From Cepaea nemoralis (taxonomy: Eukaryota > Mollusca > Gastropoda > Stylommatophora > Helicidae), in NCBI GenBank assembly GCA_014155875.1, contig JACEFZ010017842.1, forward strand, positions 18,678 through 82,677: a DNA stretch of 64,000 bases. The letters are read 5' to 3'. Each line of letters starts with the position of its first letter. Position 1 is the first letter of the stretch. The notes below the pieces were generated by a model. It searched no databases, was not told the DNA's origin, and worked only from the letters and a program-made list of their open reading frames with translations. Shown here one piece after another: positions 22,699 to 34,520 of this stretch. The translations under genes and the position numbers were made by a program.

Positions 22699-25600
22699 GT
22701 GAGTACTCTATCCTTGTGTGGCCCCATGTCTCCAAGATGTTGAGTGAGTACTCTATCCTTGTGTGGCCCTATGTCTCCAAGATGTTGGGTGAGTACTCTA
22801 TCCTTGTGTGGCCCTATGTCTCCAAGATGTTGGGTGAGTACTCTATCCTTGTGTGGCCCATGTCTCCAAGATGTTGAGTGAGTACTCTATCCTTGTGTGG
22901 CCCTATGTCTCCAAGATGTGGAGTGAGTACTCTATCCTTGTGTGGCCCTATGTCTCCAAGATGTTGGGTGAGTACTCTATCCTTGTGTGGCCTATGTCTC
23001 CAAGATGTTGGGTGAGTACTCTATCCTTGTGTGGCCCTATGTCTCCAAGATGTTGGGTGAGTACTCTATCCTTGTGTGGCCCCATGTCTCCAAGATGTTG
23101 AGTGAGTACTCTATCCTTGTGTGGCCCCATGTCTCCAAGATGTTGGGTGAGTACTCTATCTTGTGTGGGCCCTATGTCTCCAAGATGTTGGGTGAGTACT
23201 CTATCCTTGTGTGGCTCCTATGTCTCCAAGATGTTGGGTGAGTACTCTATCCTTGTGTGGCCCTATGTCCTCCAAGATGTTGGGTGAGTACTCTATCCTT
23301 GTGTGGCCCTATGTCTCCAAGATGTTGGGTGAGTACTCTATCCTTGTGTGGCCCTATGTCTCCAAGATGTTGGTGAGTACTCTATCCTTGTGTGGCCCTA
23401 TGTCTCCAAGATGTTGGGTGAGTACTCTATCCTTGTGTGGCCCTATGTCTCCAAGATGTTGGGTGAGTACTCTATCCTTGTGTGGCCCTATGTCTCCAAG
23501 ATGTTGGGTGAGTACTCTATCCTTGTGTGGCCCTATGTCTCCAAGATGTTGGGTAAATACTCTATCCTTGTGTGGCCCTGTCTCCAAGATGTTGGGTGAG
23601 TACTCTATCCTTGTGTGGCCCTATGTCTCCAAGATATTGGGTGAGTACTCTATCCTTGTGTGGCCCTATGTCTCCAAGATGTTGGTGAGTACTCTATCCT
23701 TGTGTGGCCCTATGTCTCCAAGATGTTGGGTGAGTACTCTATCCTTGTGTGGCCCTATGTCTCCAAGATGTTGGGTGAGTACTCTATCCTTGTGTGGCCC
23801 TATGTCTCCAAGATGTTGGGCTGAGTACTCTATCCTTGTGTGGCCCTATGTCTCCAAGATGTTGGGTGAGTACTCTATCCTTGTGTGGCCCTATGTCTCC
23901 AAGATGTTGGGTGAGTACTCTATCCTTGTGTGGCCCTATGTCTCCAAGATGTTGGGTGAGTACTCTATCCTTGTGTGGCCCTATGTCTCCAAGATGTTGG
24001 GTGAGTACTCTATCCTTGTGTGGCCCTATGTCTCCAAGATGTTGGGTGAGTACTCTATCCTTGTGTGGCCCTATGTCTCCAAGATGTTGGGTGAGTACTC
24101 TATCCTTGTGTGGCCCTATGTCTCCAAGATGTTGGGTGAGTACTCTATCCTTGTGTGGCCCATGTCTCCAAGATGTTGGGTGAGTACTCTATTCCTTGTG
24201 TGGCCCTATGTCTCCAAGATGTTGGGTGAGTACTCTATCCTTGTGTGGCCCTATGTCTCCAAGATGTTGGGTGAGTACTCTATCCTTGTGTGGCCCTATG
24301 TCCCCAAGATGTTGGGTGAGTACTCTATCCTTGTGTGGCCCTATGTCTCCAAGATGTTGGGTGAGTACTCTATCCTTGTGTGGCCCTATGTCTCCAAGAT
24401 GTTGGGTGAGTACTCTATCCTTGTGTGGCCCTATGTCTCCAAGATGTTGGGTGAGTACTCTATCCTTGTGTGGCCCTATGTCTCCAAGATGTTGGGTGAG
24501 TACTCTATCCTTGTGTGGCCCTATGTCTCCAAGATGTTGGGTGAGTACTCTATCCTTGTGTGGCCCTATGTCTCCAAGATGTTGGGTGAGTACTCTATCC
24601 TTGTGTGGCCCTATGTCTCCAAGATGTTGGGTGAGTACTCTATCCTTGTGTGGCCCTATGTCTCCAAGATGTTGGGTGAGTACTCTATCCTTGTGTGGCC
24701 CTATGTCTCCAAGATGTTGGGTGAGTACTCTATCCTTGTGTGGCCCTATGTCTCCAAGATGTTGGGTGAGTACTCTATCCTTGTGTGGCCCTATGTCTCC
24801 AAGATGTTGGGTGAGTACTCTATCCTTGTGTGGCCCTATGTCTCCAAGATGTTGGGTGAGTACTCTATCCTTGTGTGGCCCTATGTCTCCAAGATGTTGG
24901 GTGAGTACTCTATCCTTGTGTGGCCCTATGTCTCCAAGATGTTGGGTGAGTACTCTATCCTTGTGTGGCCCCTATGTCTCCAAGATGTTGGGTGAGTACT
25001 CTATCCTTGTGTGGCCCCTATGTCTCCAAGATGTTGGGTGAGTACTCTATCCTTGTGTGGCCCTATGTCTCCAAGATGTTGGGTGAGTACTCTATCCTTG
25101 TGTGGCCCTATGTCTCCAAGATGTTGGGTGAGTACTCTATCCTTGTGTGGCCCTATGTCTCCAAGATGTTGGGTGAGTACTCTATCCTTGTGTGGCCCTA
25201 TGTCTCCAAGATGTTGGGTGAGTACTCTATCCTTGTGTGGCCCTATGTCTCCAAGATGTTGGGTGAGTACTCTATCCTTGTGTGGCCCTATGTCTCCAAG
25301 ATGTTGGGTGAGTACTCTATCCTTGTGTGGCCCTATGTCTCCAAGATGTTGGTGAGTACTCTATCCTTGTGTGGCCCTATGTCTCCAAGATGTTGGGTGA
25401 GTACTCTATCCTTGTGTGGCCCTATGTCTCCAAGATGTTGGGTGAGTACTCTATCCTTGTGTGGCCCTATGTCTCCAAGATGTTGGGTGAGTACTCTATC
25501 CTTGTGTGGCCCTATGTCTCCAAGATGTTGGGTGAGTACTCTATCCTTGTGTGGCCCTATGTCTCCAAGATGTTGGGTGAGTACTCTATCCTTGTGTGGC

Positions 25601-26952
25601 CCTATGTCTCCAAGATGTTGGTGAGTACTCTATCCTTGTGTGGCCCTATGTCTCCAAGATGTTGGGTGAGTACTCTATCCTTGTGTGGCCCTATGTCTCC
25701 AAGATGTTGGGTGAGTACTCTATCCTTGTGTGGCCCTATGTCTCCAAGATGTTGGGTGAGTACTCTATCCTTGTGTGGCCCCTATGTCTCCAAGATGTTG
25801 GGTGAGTACTCTATCCTTGTGTGGCCCTATGTCTCCAAGATGTTGGGTTGAGTACTCTATCCTTGTGTTGGCCCTATGTCTCCAAGATGTTGGGTGAGTA
25901 CTCTATCCTTGTGTGGCCCTATGTCTCCAAGATGTTGGGTGAGTACTCTATCCTTGTGTGGCCCTATGTCTCCAAAGATGTTGAGTGAGTACTCTATCCT
26001 TGTGTGGCCCTATGTCTCCAAGATGTTGGGTGAGTACTCTATCCTTGTGTGGCCCTATGTCTCCAAGATGTTGGGTGAGTACTCTATCCTTGTGTGGCCC
26101 TATGTCTCCAAGATGTTGGGTGAGTACTCTATCCTTGTGTGGCCCTATGTCTCCAACATGTTGGGTGAGTACTCTATCCTTGTGTGGCCCTATGTCTCCA
26201 ACATGTTGGGTGAGTACTCTATCCTTGTGTGGCCCTATGTCTCCAAGATGTTGGGTGAGTACTCTATCCTTGTGTGGCCCTATGTCTCCAAGATGTTGGG
26301 TGAGTACTCTATCCTTGTGTGGCCCTATGTCTCCAAGATGTTGGGTGAGTACTCTATCCTTGTGTGGCCCTATGTCTCCAAGATGTTGGGTGAGTACTCT
26401 ATCCTTGTGTGGCCCTATGTCTCCAAGATGTTGGGTGAGTACTCTATCCTTGTGTGGCCCTATGTCTCCAAGATGTTGGGTGAGTACTCTATCCTTGTGT
26501 GGCCCTATGTCTCCAAGATGTTGGGTGAGTACTCTATCCTTGTGTGGCCCTATGTCTCCAAATGTTGGGTGAGTACTCTATCCTTGTGTGGCCCTATGTC
26601 TCCAACATGTTGGGTGAGTACTCTATCCTTGTGTGGCCCTATGTCTCCAACATGTTGGGTGAGTACTCTATCCTTGTGTGGCCCTATGTCTCCAAGATGT
26701 TGGGTGAGTACTCTATCCTTGTGTGGCCCTATGTCTCCAACATGTTGAGTGAGTACTCTATCCTTATGTGGCCCTATGTCTCCAAGATGTTGGGTGAGTA
26801 CTCTATCCTTGTGTGGCCCTATGTCTCCAACATGTTGGGTGAGTACTCTATCCTTGTGTGGCCTTATGTCTCCAAAATGTTGGGTGAGTACTCTATCCTT
26901 GTGTGGCCCTATGTCTCCAACATGTTGGGTGAGTACTCTATCCTTGTATGGC
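22677..26952 (+). repeat. 45-bp minisatellite copied from the E5/intron-5 donor junction (~94 copies)
   Basis: The unit is tatgtctccaagatgttg-G|GTGAGTACTCTATCC-ttgtgtggccc, that is exon 3' end, donor site and first intron bases. It is 45 nt and stays in the E5 frame as [15 protein letters not shown] for the first four units. A 1-nt deletion at about 22858 then leads to a stop at 22875-22877. Nearly every unit keeps GTGAGT. Rare variants are aacatg for aagatg (26150-26950), single-base indels and ctgagt or ttgagt. Frames of up to 594 codons are a by-product of the 45-nt period. Confidence 0.97.
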
Positions 26953-27144
26953 CATCAACTCGTGCAGCCAGCTAGTCACACAACACTATATTGTATTGTA
27001 CGTTGTAAATGCATTACTATATGCTTGAGCTCTTATAAGAGGAATGTCTGATCAGAACAACTATTATCGGGGTCTCAGGTGAGTTCGCCTTATCAGGTCT
27101 GCACTGTATTCATATAAATTGTGGTTGCTATGATAAAAAAAACA

Positions 27145-29590
27145 CTTGTCTACAGTTGTCATGGCAGGGCCAGTCTAAATGATTGATTGAATGTTGAGTA
27201 TGCCTACAGTTATCATGGCAGGGCCAGTCTAAATGATTGATTGAATGTTGAGTCAGGCATACAGTAGTAGTGGCAGGGTCAGTCTAAATGATTGATTGAA
27301 TGTTGAGTCATGCCTACAGTTATCATGACAGGGCCAGTCTAAATGATTGATTGAATGTTGAGTCAGGCCTACAGTAGTAGTGGCAGGGTCAGTCTAAACG
27401 ATTGATTGAATGTTGAGTCAGGCCTACAGTTGTCATGGCAGGGCCAGTCTAAATGATTGATTGAATGTTGAGTCAGGCCTACAGTTAGTCATGGCAGGGC
27501 CAGTCTAAATGATTGATTGAATGTTGAGTCAGGCCTACAGTTGTCATGGCAGGGTCAGTCTAAATGATTGATTGAATGTTGAGTCAGGCCTACAGTTGTC
27601 ATGGCAGGGCCAGTCTAAATGATTGATTGAATGTTGAGTCAGGCCTACAGTTAGTCAGTGGCAGGGCAGTCTAAATGATTGATTGAATGTTGAGTCAGGC
27701 CTACAGCTGTCATGGCAGGGCCAGTCTAAATGATTGATTAAATGTTGAGTCATGCCTACAGTAGTAGTGGCAGGGCCAGTCTAAATGATTGATTGAATGT
27801 TGAGTCATGCCTACAGTTGTCATGGCAGGTCCAGTCTAAATGATTGATTGAATGTTGAGTTCAGGCCTACAGTAGTAGTGGCAGGGCCAGTCTAAATGAT
27901 TGATTGAATGTTGAGTCATGCCTACAGTTGTCATGGCAGGGTCAATCTAAATGATTGATTGAATGTTGAGTTAGGCTTACAGTTGTCATGGCAGTGCCAG
28001 TCTAAATGATTGATTGAGTGTTGAGTCATGCCTACAGTTGTCATGGCAGGGCCAGTCTAAATGATTGATTGAATGTTGAGTTAGGCCTACAGTTGTCATG
28101 GCAGGGCCAGTCTAAATGATTGATTGAATGTTGAGTCATGCCTACAGTTGTCATGGCAGGGCCAGTCTAAACGATTTATTGAATGTTGATTCAGGCCTAC
28201 AGTTGTCATGGCAGGGCCAGTCTAAATGATTGATTGAATGTTGAGTTAGGCCGACAGTTGTCATGGCAGGGCCAGTCTAAATGATTGATTGAATGTTGAG
28301 TCATGCCTACAGTTGTCATGGCAGGGCCAGTCTGAATGATTGATTGAATGTTGAGTCAGGCCTACGGTAGTAGTGGCAGGGTCAGTCTAAATGATTGATT
28401 GAATGTTGAGTCAGGCCTACAGTTGTCATGGCAGGGCCAGTCTAAATGATTGATTGAATGTTGAGTCATGCCTACAGTTGTCATGGCAGGGCCAGTCTAA
28501 ATGATTGATTGAATGTTGAGTCAGGCCTACAGTTGTCATGGCCAGTGGCGTCACTGGAGTTGGTGTCACCCATGCGGTAAACTCTTGGTGTCACCCCTCT
28601 AGACTTTCACCATGGTCTTCTTCCGAGTGTTCCTGTACCATATATAATCGCATATAGTAATGTTTGTAAAATAAGTCAAAAAGTTAATAAGGACATAAGA
28701 AAGAAAACAAATTGAACAATATAACTTCAATACTTCAGGTAAAACATAAATAAAGAACTTCGACAAACTCGGACAAAGTTAAATTTTTGTTATTTTGCTA
28801 TGTCTGCTTTGTCAAATTTGCAATTTTTTTATTTTGGTGTCACCCCTTGATGGTGTCACCCGGTGCGGCCCGCACCCCCCGCACCCCCCGCGTGACGCCC
28901 CTGGTCATGGCAGGGCCAGTCTAAATGATTGATTGAATGTTGAGTCAGGCCTACAGTTGTCATGACAGTGCTAGTCTAAATGATTGATTGAATGTTGAGT
29001 CAGGCCTACATTCGTCATGGCAGGGTTAGTCTAAATGATTGATTGAATGTTGAGTTAGGCCTACAGTTGTCATGGCAGTGCCAGTCTAAATGATTGATTG
29101 AATGTTTATTCATGCCTACAGTTGTCATGGCAGTACCAGTCTAAATGATTGATTGAATGTTGAGTCAGGCCTATAGTTGTCATGGCAGTGCCAGTCTAAA
29201 TGATTGATTGAATGTTGAGTCAGGCCTACAGTTGTCATGGCAGGGCCAGTCTAAACGATTGATTGAATGTTGAGTCAGGCCTACAGTTGTCATGGCAGTG
29301 CCAGTCTGAATGATTGATTGAATGTTGAGTCAGGCCTACAGTTGTCATGGCAGTGCCAGTCTGAATGATTGATTGAATGTTGAGTCAAGCCTACAGTTGT
29401 CATGGCAGGGCCAGTCTGAATGATTGATTGAATGTTGAGTCATGCCTACAGTTGTCATGGCAGGGCCAGTCTAAACGATTGATTGAATGTTGAGTCATGC
29501 CTACAGTTGTCATGGCAGGGCCAGTCTGAATGATTGATTGAATGTTGAGTCAGGCCTACTGTTGTCATGGCAGTGCCAGTCTAAATGATT
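27145..29590. repeat. 55-bp minisatellite (~38 copies)
   Basis: The unit is ctacagttgtcatggcaggg, ccagtctaaatgattgattg, aatgttgagtcaggc. Variants (gtagtagtgg for gttgtcatgg, catgcc for caggcc, tctgaat for tctaaat) are clustered. It is split by a hAT-type MITE at 28543-28903. Confidence 0.95.
28543..28903. mobile_element. hAT-type non-autonomous DNA transposon (MITE), 361 bp
   Basis: The left end is CAGTGGCGTCAC; the right end, reverse-complemented, is CAGGGGCGTCACG. It is flanked by the exact 8-bp direct repeat gtcatggc (28535-28542 and 28904-28911), which occurs once in every normal 55-bp unit. CAG-starting inverted termini with 8-bp target duplications are the hAT hallmark. No transposase coding; the interior is AT-rich with tggtgtcaccc motifs near both ends. 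Confidence 0.9.
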
Positions 29591-29592
29591 TC

Positions 29593-29690
29593 ACAGGCCT
29601 TATTCACTGCCATGGGTTGTAGTTATTAAGCCTTTTTGAAGCGCAATGTACCAAACCATCTTATGTCAAGACAGCAAGGTGCCAATGAAT
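29593..29690 (+). mobile_element. 5'-truncated LINE 3' end
   Basis: The sequence cactgccatgggttgtagtt, aagcctttttgaagcgcaat and gtcaagacagcaaggtgcca aligns with the 3' end of the LINE at 34462-40215 (reverse strand there). Only the last ~100 bp are present, a typical 5'-truncated insertion. 29691-29902 holds nothing I recognise. Confidence 0.7.
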
Positions 29691-29902
29691 GATGATATGG
29701 CCCACAGGCAGGACGTTGCCCATTCCTGACATAGAATACCTGCACCTGTTCCAGGTCCACTCAGACATTGTAGAAACTGGGTCATTCATTGACATTGAGT
29801 GCCTGTGATGCTGGCCAGTGTTTTACGTTGACCCTAATGTTGTTTGCACTAACTACTCCGAGTTCTTGTTCTGTTGATCACGTTTGTTTGATCTCTATGA
29901 TG

Positions 29903-30260
29903 TTACTAGTTTAGTTAAGTGGACAGATCAACATCACGGCACACGGGTGTAACCCATAAGTGCTCCGTTCTACTCCTAACTCAAGCCTGAGTCCAGAGAA
30001 TATCAGCTCAGTACTCAAACTCTGTAGCACCGGCGAGGATCCTGAAATAATTTGGGTAGATTTTTAACTCAAAATTTTGCCGGGCAGCGCCATTAGGCTA
30101 TACTTTTTTATTTTCCAACTGCCAAGGGATTTTTTACATGCAGAACAATACACTTGGGCGTCTGATCTCACTACCCAGAAACCAGGGGACATTATTTTAC
30201 TAGAAGTCCACGTGACAAAATACCGGCCCTCACCGGGGCTTGAAACCCGGGAAAGAATGT
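29903..30260 (-). mobile_element. SINE family 1, second copy (head truncated)
   Basis: The reverse complement aligns with the body of the SINE at 14770-15182 (tgcacataagtgct region, gaggatcctgaaata, actgccaagggatttttt, box B-like gggcttgaaacccgggaaa region at 30236). The box A end is lost. Confidence 0.8.
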
Positions 30261-30264
30261 ATGA

Positions 30265-30420
30265 GAGGAAATAGAGAAGAAGGGCAGAATGTCAGACGGG
30301 CCTGCGTGCCCAATTCTTAACCCTTTAAAAATAAAGATTTTAGTTCGTTCGTTCGTTCTTCTTCTTCTTCTTCTTCTTCTTCTGCTTCCATGCCGATTTT
30401 TTTTTTTTTTCCGATTTGAT
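30265..30420 (+). mobile_element. CACCC-element 3' end remnant plus (TTC)n
   Basis: ggcctgcgtgcccaattctt then aaccctttaaaaataaag and gttcgttcgttc match the 3' terminus of the CACCC-rich element. The body is missing. A TTC run and a T-run follow. Confidence 0.65.
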
Positions 30421-30429
30421 TTGCGTTGT

Positions 30430-31465
30430 GCCCTGTTTACAGCAGACCTGCTTCGTGCGCTGACCCGGGCCGCGGCTTCACCCGGTCCCCTGGTGGGAGC
30501 ATCTAATTTTAATTCATATCGAGTCTATAAGCTCTCCCCGTTCCCGACTATCTGTTGTCCTGTCTAGCTGTCCTGTCTGTCCCGGCCGCTTCACCCAGTA
30601 CCTGTTGGGGAGCAATCTAATTTTATTCATATACGTATCATATAAGCTCTCCCGTTCCCGACTATCTGTTTGTCTTTATCTGTCTATCTGTCCCGCCCGG
30701 CTTCACCCAGTCCCTGGTGGGAGCATCTATTTAATTCATATACGTAGTCATATAAGCCATCCCGTTCCCGAACCTGTCCTGTCTTGTCTAATCTGTCTGT
30801 CTGACCCTGCGCCGGGTGGGCCCCCCCCCCCCCCCCCCTTTTTTCACCCGTCCCTGTGGGGAGCATGTCATCTAATTCATATAAGTAGTCAATAAGCTTC
30901 CGTTCCCGACTATCTGTCTATCTATCTGACCCGGCGTGGTTTCGCCCAGCTCCTGGCGCACAGTAACTTAAAAGAATGTCCTTCCACACACCATTCAATG
31001 AAAACTGTAGAAAAAGATGGGTTACAATGTTATGCATTATGCATTATTTTTATGAAAACTTTGAAAATGCCTTAAAGATTATATCATTATTTATTATAAC
31101 TCATATGCCTGAAAATAACTATAGACAAAGAGTTTAACAATAGTGCAAGTAAGTCCAACAATATGACTATAAAGTATATAAAAATGTTATTAAAAGTTAT
31201 GCCCCTTGAAATAACTTTTCTAGAGTGAAGTCCCCCTGCTATATAGACATTATATAATGAAAATGGAAAAGTAAATGTTATTAAATAAGTCGACGATTTT
31301 ACATTAAGAAATTATTATAGTCGGTTGCAAATGAATGAAAGGAAGACGTGTAGAAAATTTCATCTCAATCGGATGTACCGTTATTGAACGCATCCAATAC
31401 ATAAATCCCCACACACAAACAAACAAACATACACTCTGTTTTATAGATATAGATTATAGACTGTA
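30430..31465 (-). mobile_element. Dispersed element with GC-rich end (Helitron-like?), copy 1
   Basis: Four ~130-bp repeats at 30440-30950 (ggcttcacccagtccctggt, gggagcatct, ataagctctcccgttcccga) are the reverse complement of the GC-rich end seen at 59288-59335. The other end (31330-31465: gaagacgtgtagaaaatttc, acaaacaaacaaacatacac) matches 56640-56700. The family is therefore dispersed. A Helitron-type origin is suggested only by the hairpin-like GC end and CTAG terminus of copy 2. Confidence 0.5.
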
Positions 31466-31649
31466 ATCTATTTTTATAGACAAAATGGAGTATGTGGTCA
31501 ATATCATGGAGTCACCTTTACTTTCCTGAATATTCCCCGATACCCATAGATTGGGTCAACATGGGAGCCCAGGGTAATTTGTTAAAAGTCCCTGCATCCA
31601 TGGGTAGTCAGACACATGGTCCGCCATGACGGCAAGCTAGCATGCATTC
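31466..31649. other. Intron 5 unique sequence
   Basis: No gene or repeat recognised between the dispersed element and the mariner. Confidence 0.5.
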
Positions 31650-32998
31650 TATAAAGGCGTTAATTTGAAATCCGTTCGTGCCGCACGGCGCGTAATTGCG
31701 TACGTTGAACATGATCATGTCATAGTCATGTGATAAGTACTGACCAATGAATAAAAGAGCAAGTGCTTATCGTCCCATGATGCATAGGTTCTGTTTCTGA
31801 CCGTTGAGAAAATGGCCGGGTTGATCCAAAATCCGTCCAAAGAAGCTCAAAGAGCGGTGATTCAGTTTCTTTCATTTGAAGGATGTTGACCAGTGGACAT
31901 TCATCGAAGAATGCAGGCAGCGTACGGTAACAAATGTGTGTCGAAGACAACAATGACAGACTGGGCACGGATGTTTAGGAAAGGACGTCAGTTCACGACA
32001 GATATTCGATGGTCAGGTTAAGCGCATATTGTTGCAACAGAAAAAAAAACATTGCCAGAATGGATGCGGCAGTACCGATGAACCGTTGTCGAAGCATACG
32101 TTCGCTAATGAAAGAATTTGATGTATCAGGGACAATTCAAAAGGTCGTTCGTAAGAAACTGCAATATCGGAAGATGTGTTCAGTGGATACAACGGATGTT
32201 GACTGACCACCAAAAAGAGGAACACATGGGATGGTGTTTGAACCACTTGCTGCGTTACAGAGTGGAGGGTGATGCATTTCTCTTCCGCATAGTGGCAGGC
32301 ATGAATCATGGTGTCACCACTTTGAGCCGAGCAGCAAAAGAGAGAGCATGCAATGGAAGCATGCTGGATCACCAAAAGCCAAAAAATTCAAGTTACAGGT
32401 TTCCGCTGGTAAGGGTATGCTGAACACATTTGTTGACCATGAAGGTTATTGTTGGCCAACTTTAAAGAACCTGGTGTCAACATCAACTCTACCCACTACT
32501 TGCAAACACTAGACAAGCTGCAAAAAGCCATCAAGAATAAACGATCCAGCATGCTTTCTCGCGGTGTGATTTTGTTGCACGATAATGCTCATCCGCATGT
32601 CACAAAGATTGTGCAGGAAGCATTAGCAAGGAAGAAGTGGGAAATTCTGCAACAACCAACATATAGTCCTGATTTGTCACCATGTGATTTTCATTTGTTT
32701 GGATCACTAAAACAAAAATCTCAAGGGGCAACGATTTCACACAGATGCAAACGTAATGAGCGCAGAAAACACTTGATTCAGTGAGCAACCACAATCCTTT
32801 TTTTGCGGACAGCATTCGCCGCCTACCTAAGCAATTTGATGCTTGCCTTAATGCCTCCGGCGGCTTCTTCTGACCAATCCTTGGTGCATAATTCATTCAA
32901 AATGAATGCTTTGTTTAATTCTACCACACCTGTTAATGTTTCTTTCATGCTTTTGTAATGAAGCCATTGGAACGGGTTTCAAATGAACGCCCCTAATA
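31650..32998 (+). mobile_element. mariner-type DNA transposon, inactivated
   Basis: The ~1.35 kb length is standard for mariner. The ends are inverted repeats: aaggcgttaatttgaaatcc at ~31655 and, reverse-complemented, ggggcgttcatttgaaaccc at ~32992, both next to TA. The transposase is read in pieces: a helix-turn-helix N-terminal part from ~31820 (RMQAAYGNKCVSKTTMTDWA), a middle part, and the C-terminal HDNAHPHVTKIVQEAL...YSPDLSPCDFHLFGSLK at 32580-32715. The last part keeps the D and PDLxPxDFHLF motif region of the catalytic core. At least three frame changes and several stops inactivate it. Confidence 0.88.
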
Positions 32999-32999
32999 T

Positions 33000-34461
33000 G
33001 ATGTTACTATTTGTTCCATCTACTCTACCCATTGTTTAAATCTGCTGCAAGTGTTCTATCTACATTAGTCCATTCTGTCTATATTAACTGTTTGTTCTAT
33101 CTGCTCTGTGTTCTATTTACAGTATCTGTTATGTATAAGTAACTGTTATATCTATTGTAACTCTTTGTTGTGACCACTGTAAATGTATATTTGTTCTATC
33201 TAAATAATACATTTCCTGTTGTTCTACTTACTATAAACATTTCTTATAGTTCTGTCTACTGTAAACATTTCTCTATGTCCTATCTACTTTCAGCCTTTAC
33301 CTTCTGTATATTAATATCTTCCATATTTCTATAAAAGAAGGAACATTTCTTATTGGTCTTTCTACTGTAAACATGTGTGGGGGGTTCTATCTACTGTAAA
33401 TATGTTTTGTTTGTTCCATCTGTTGTAAATGTTTGTTTGTTCTATCTACTGTAATTATGTTTGTTAGGTCTATCTACTGTAAATATATTTGTTTGTTCTT
33501 TTTACTGTAAATATGTTTGTTTGTTCTGTCTACTGTAAATATGTTGTTTGTTCTATTTACTGTAAATATGTTTGTTTAGCCGGTCTTTCTGGCTGTGGGG
33601 TTACAACACTTTCTCTCTGTAATCCCGTTTATCACGCAGAGTCTCGTAGCGGAGCGAGAGCTGAGGTGGTTCGACCCCCGCTCGTGACTTGCGGGATACT
33701 GAGCCGGCCGCTCAGAAAGCAATGGCAAACTACTGAGCGTAATCTTGCCAAGAGATCAACATACAGCTGAAAGATGCTGGTGTTGACAGCTAAGTCCTGT
33801 AAAGGATATGCTAAAAAAAAAAAAAAAAATGTTTGTTTATTCTATCTAACCTTTTGATGTTTTGTTTGTTCCATCTACTGTAAATATGTTTGTTTGTTCT
33901 ATCTACTATAAATATGTTTGTTTGTTCTATCTACTATACATATGTTTGCTATATCTACTATAAATATGTTTGTTTGTTCTATCTACTATGCATATGTTTG
34001 TTTGTTATATCTACTATAAATATGTTTGTTTGTTCTATCTACTATAAATATGTTTGTTTGTTCTATCTACTATGCATATGTTTGTTTGTTATATCTACTA
34101 TAAATATGTTTGTTTGTTCTATCTACTATAAATATGTTTGTTTGTTCTATCTACTATAAATATGTTTGTTTGTTATATCTACTATAAAAATGTTTGTTTG
34201 TTCTATTTACTGTAAATATGTGTGATTATTCTATCTATGGTAAATATGTTGTGTTTGTTCTATCTACTGTAAATATGTTTGTTTGTTCTATCTAATATAA
34301 ATATGTTTTGTTTGTTCTATCTACTGTAAATATATTTGTTTGTTCTGTCTACTGTAAATATTTTTGTTTGTTTCTATCTACTGTAAATATGTTAGTTTTA
34401 TCCATGGCAAATATGTTTCTTCTGTCTGTTGTAAATATGCTTGTTCTATCTACTGTAATTC
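33000..34461. repeat. 28-bp minisatellite (gtttgttctatctactgtaaatat)
   Basis: Degenerate from 33000, then regular units of tgtttgttctatctactgta plus aatatgtt. Blocks with ctataaat and ctatgcat recur at 33890-34160. It is interrupted by a SINE at 33578. It originally continued to the E6 acceptor: the sequence right of the LINE (tctactgtaaattatgtttg, tttattctag) is one more unit. Confidence 0.88.
33578..33828 (+). mobile_element. SINE family 2, complete copy with A-tail and target duplication
   Basis: It begins agccggtctttctggctgtg and has a box B-like GGTTCGACCCC at ~33670. It ends with a 17-nt A-run. The flanking direct repeat atgtttgttt lies at 33568-33577 and after the A-run (33829-33838). 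Related copies: 61065-61321 (reverse), 18936-19110 (reverse, worn) and 16736-16805 (remnant). Confidence 0.88.
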
Positions 34462-34520
34462 ATTGGCACCTTGCCGTCTTGACAGACAATAGTTTGTGCT
34501 TCAAAAAGGCATAATAACTT

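Noticed and set aside
23211..24995. A 594-codon open frame of [15 protein letters not shown] repeats
   Set aside because: It is a product of the 45-bp tandem array, which leaves more than one plus-strand frame open; it has no own start context. Only the first four units are in frame with E5.
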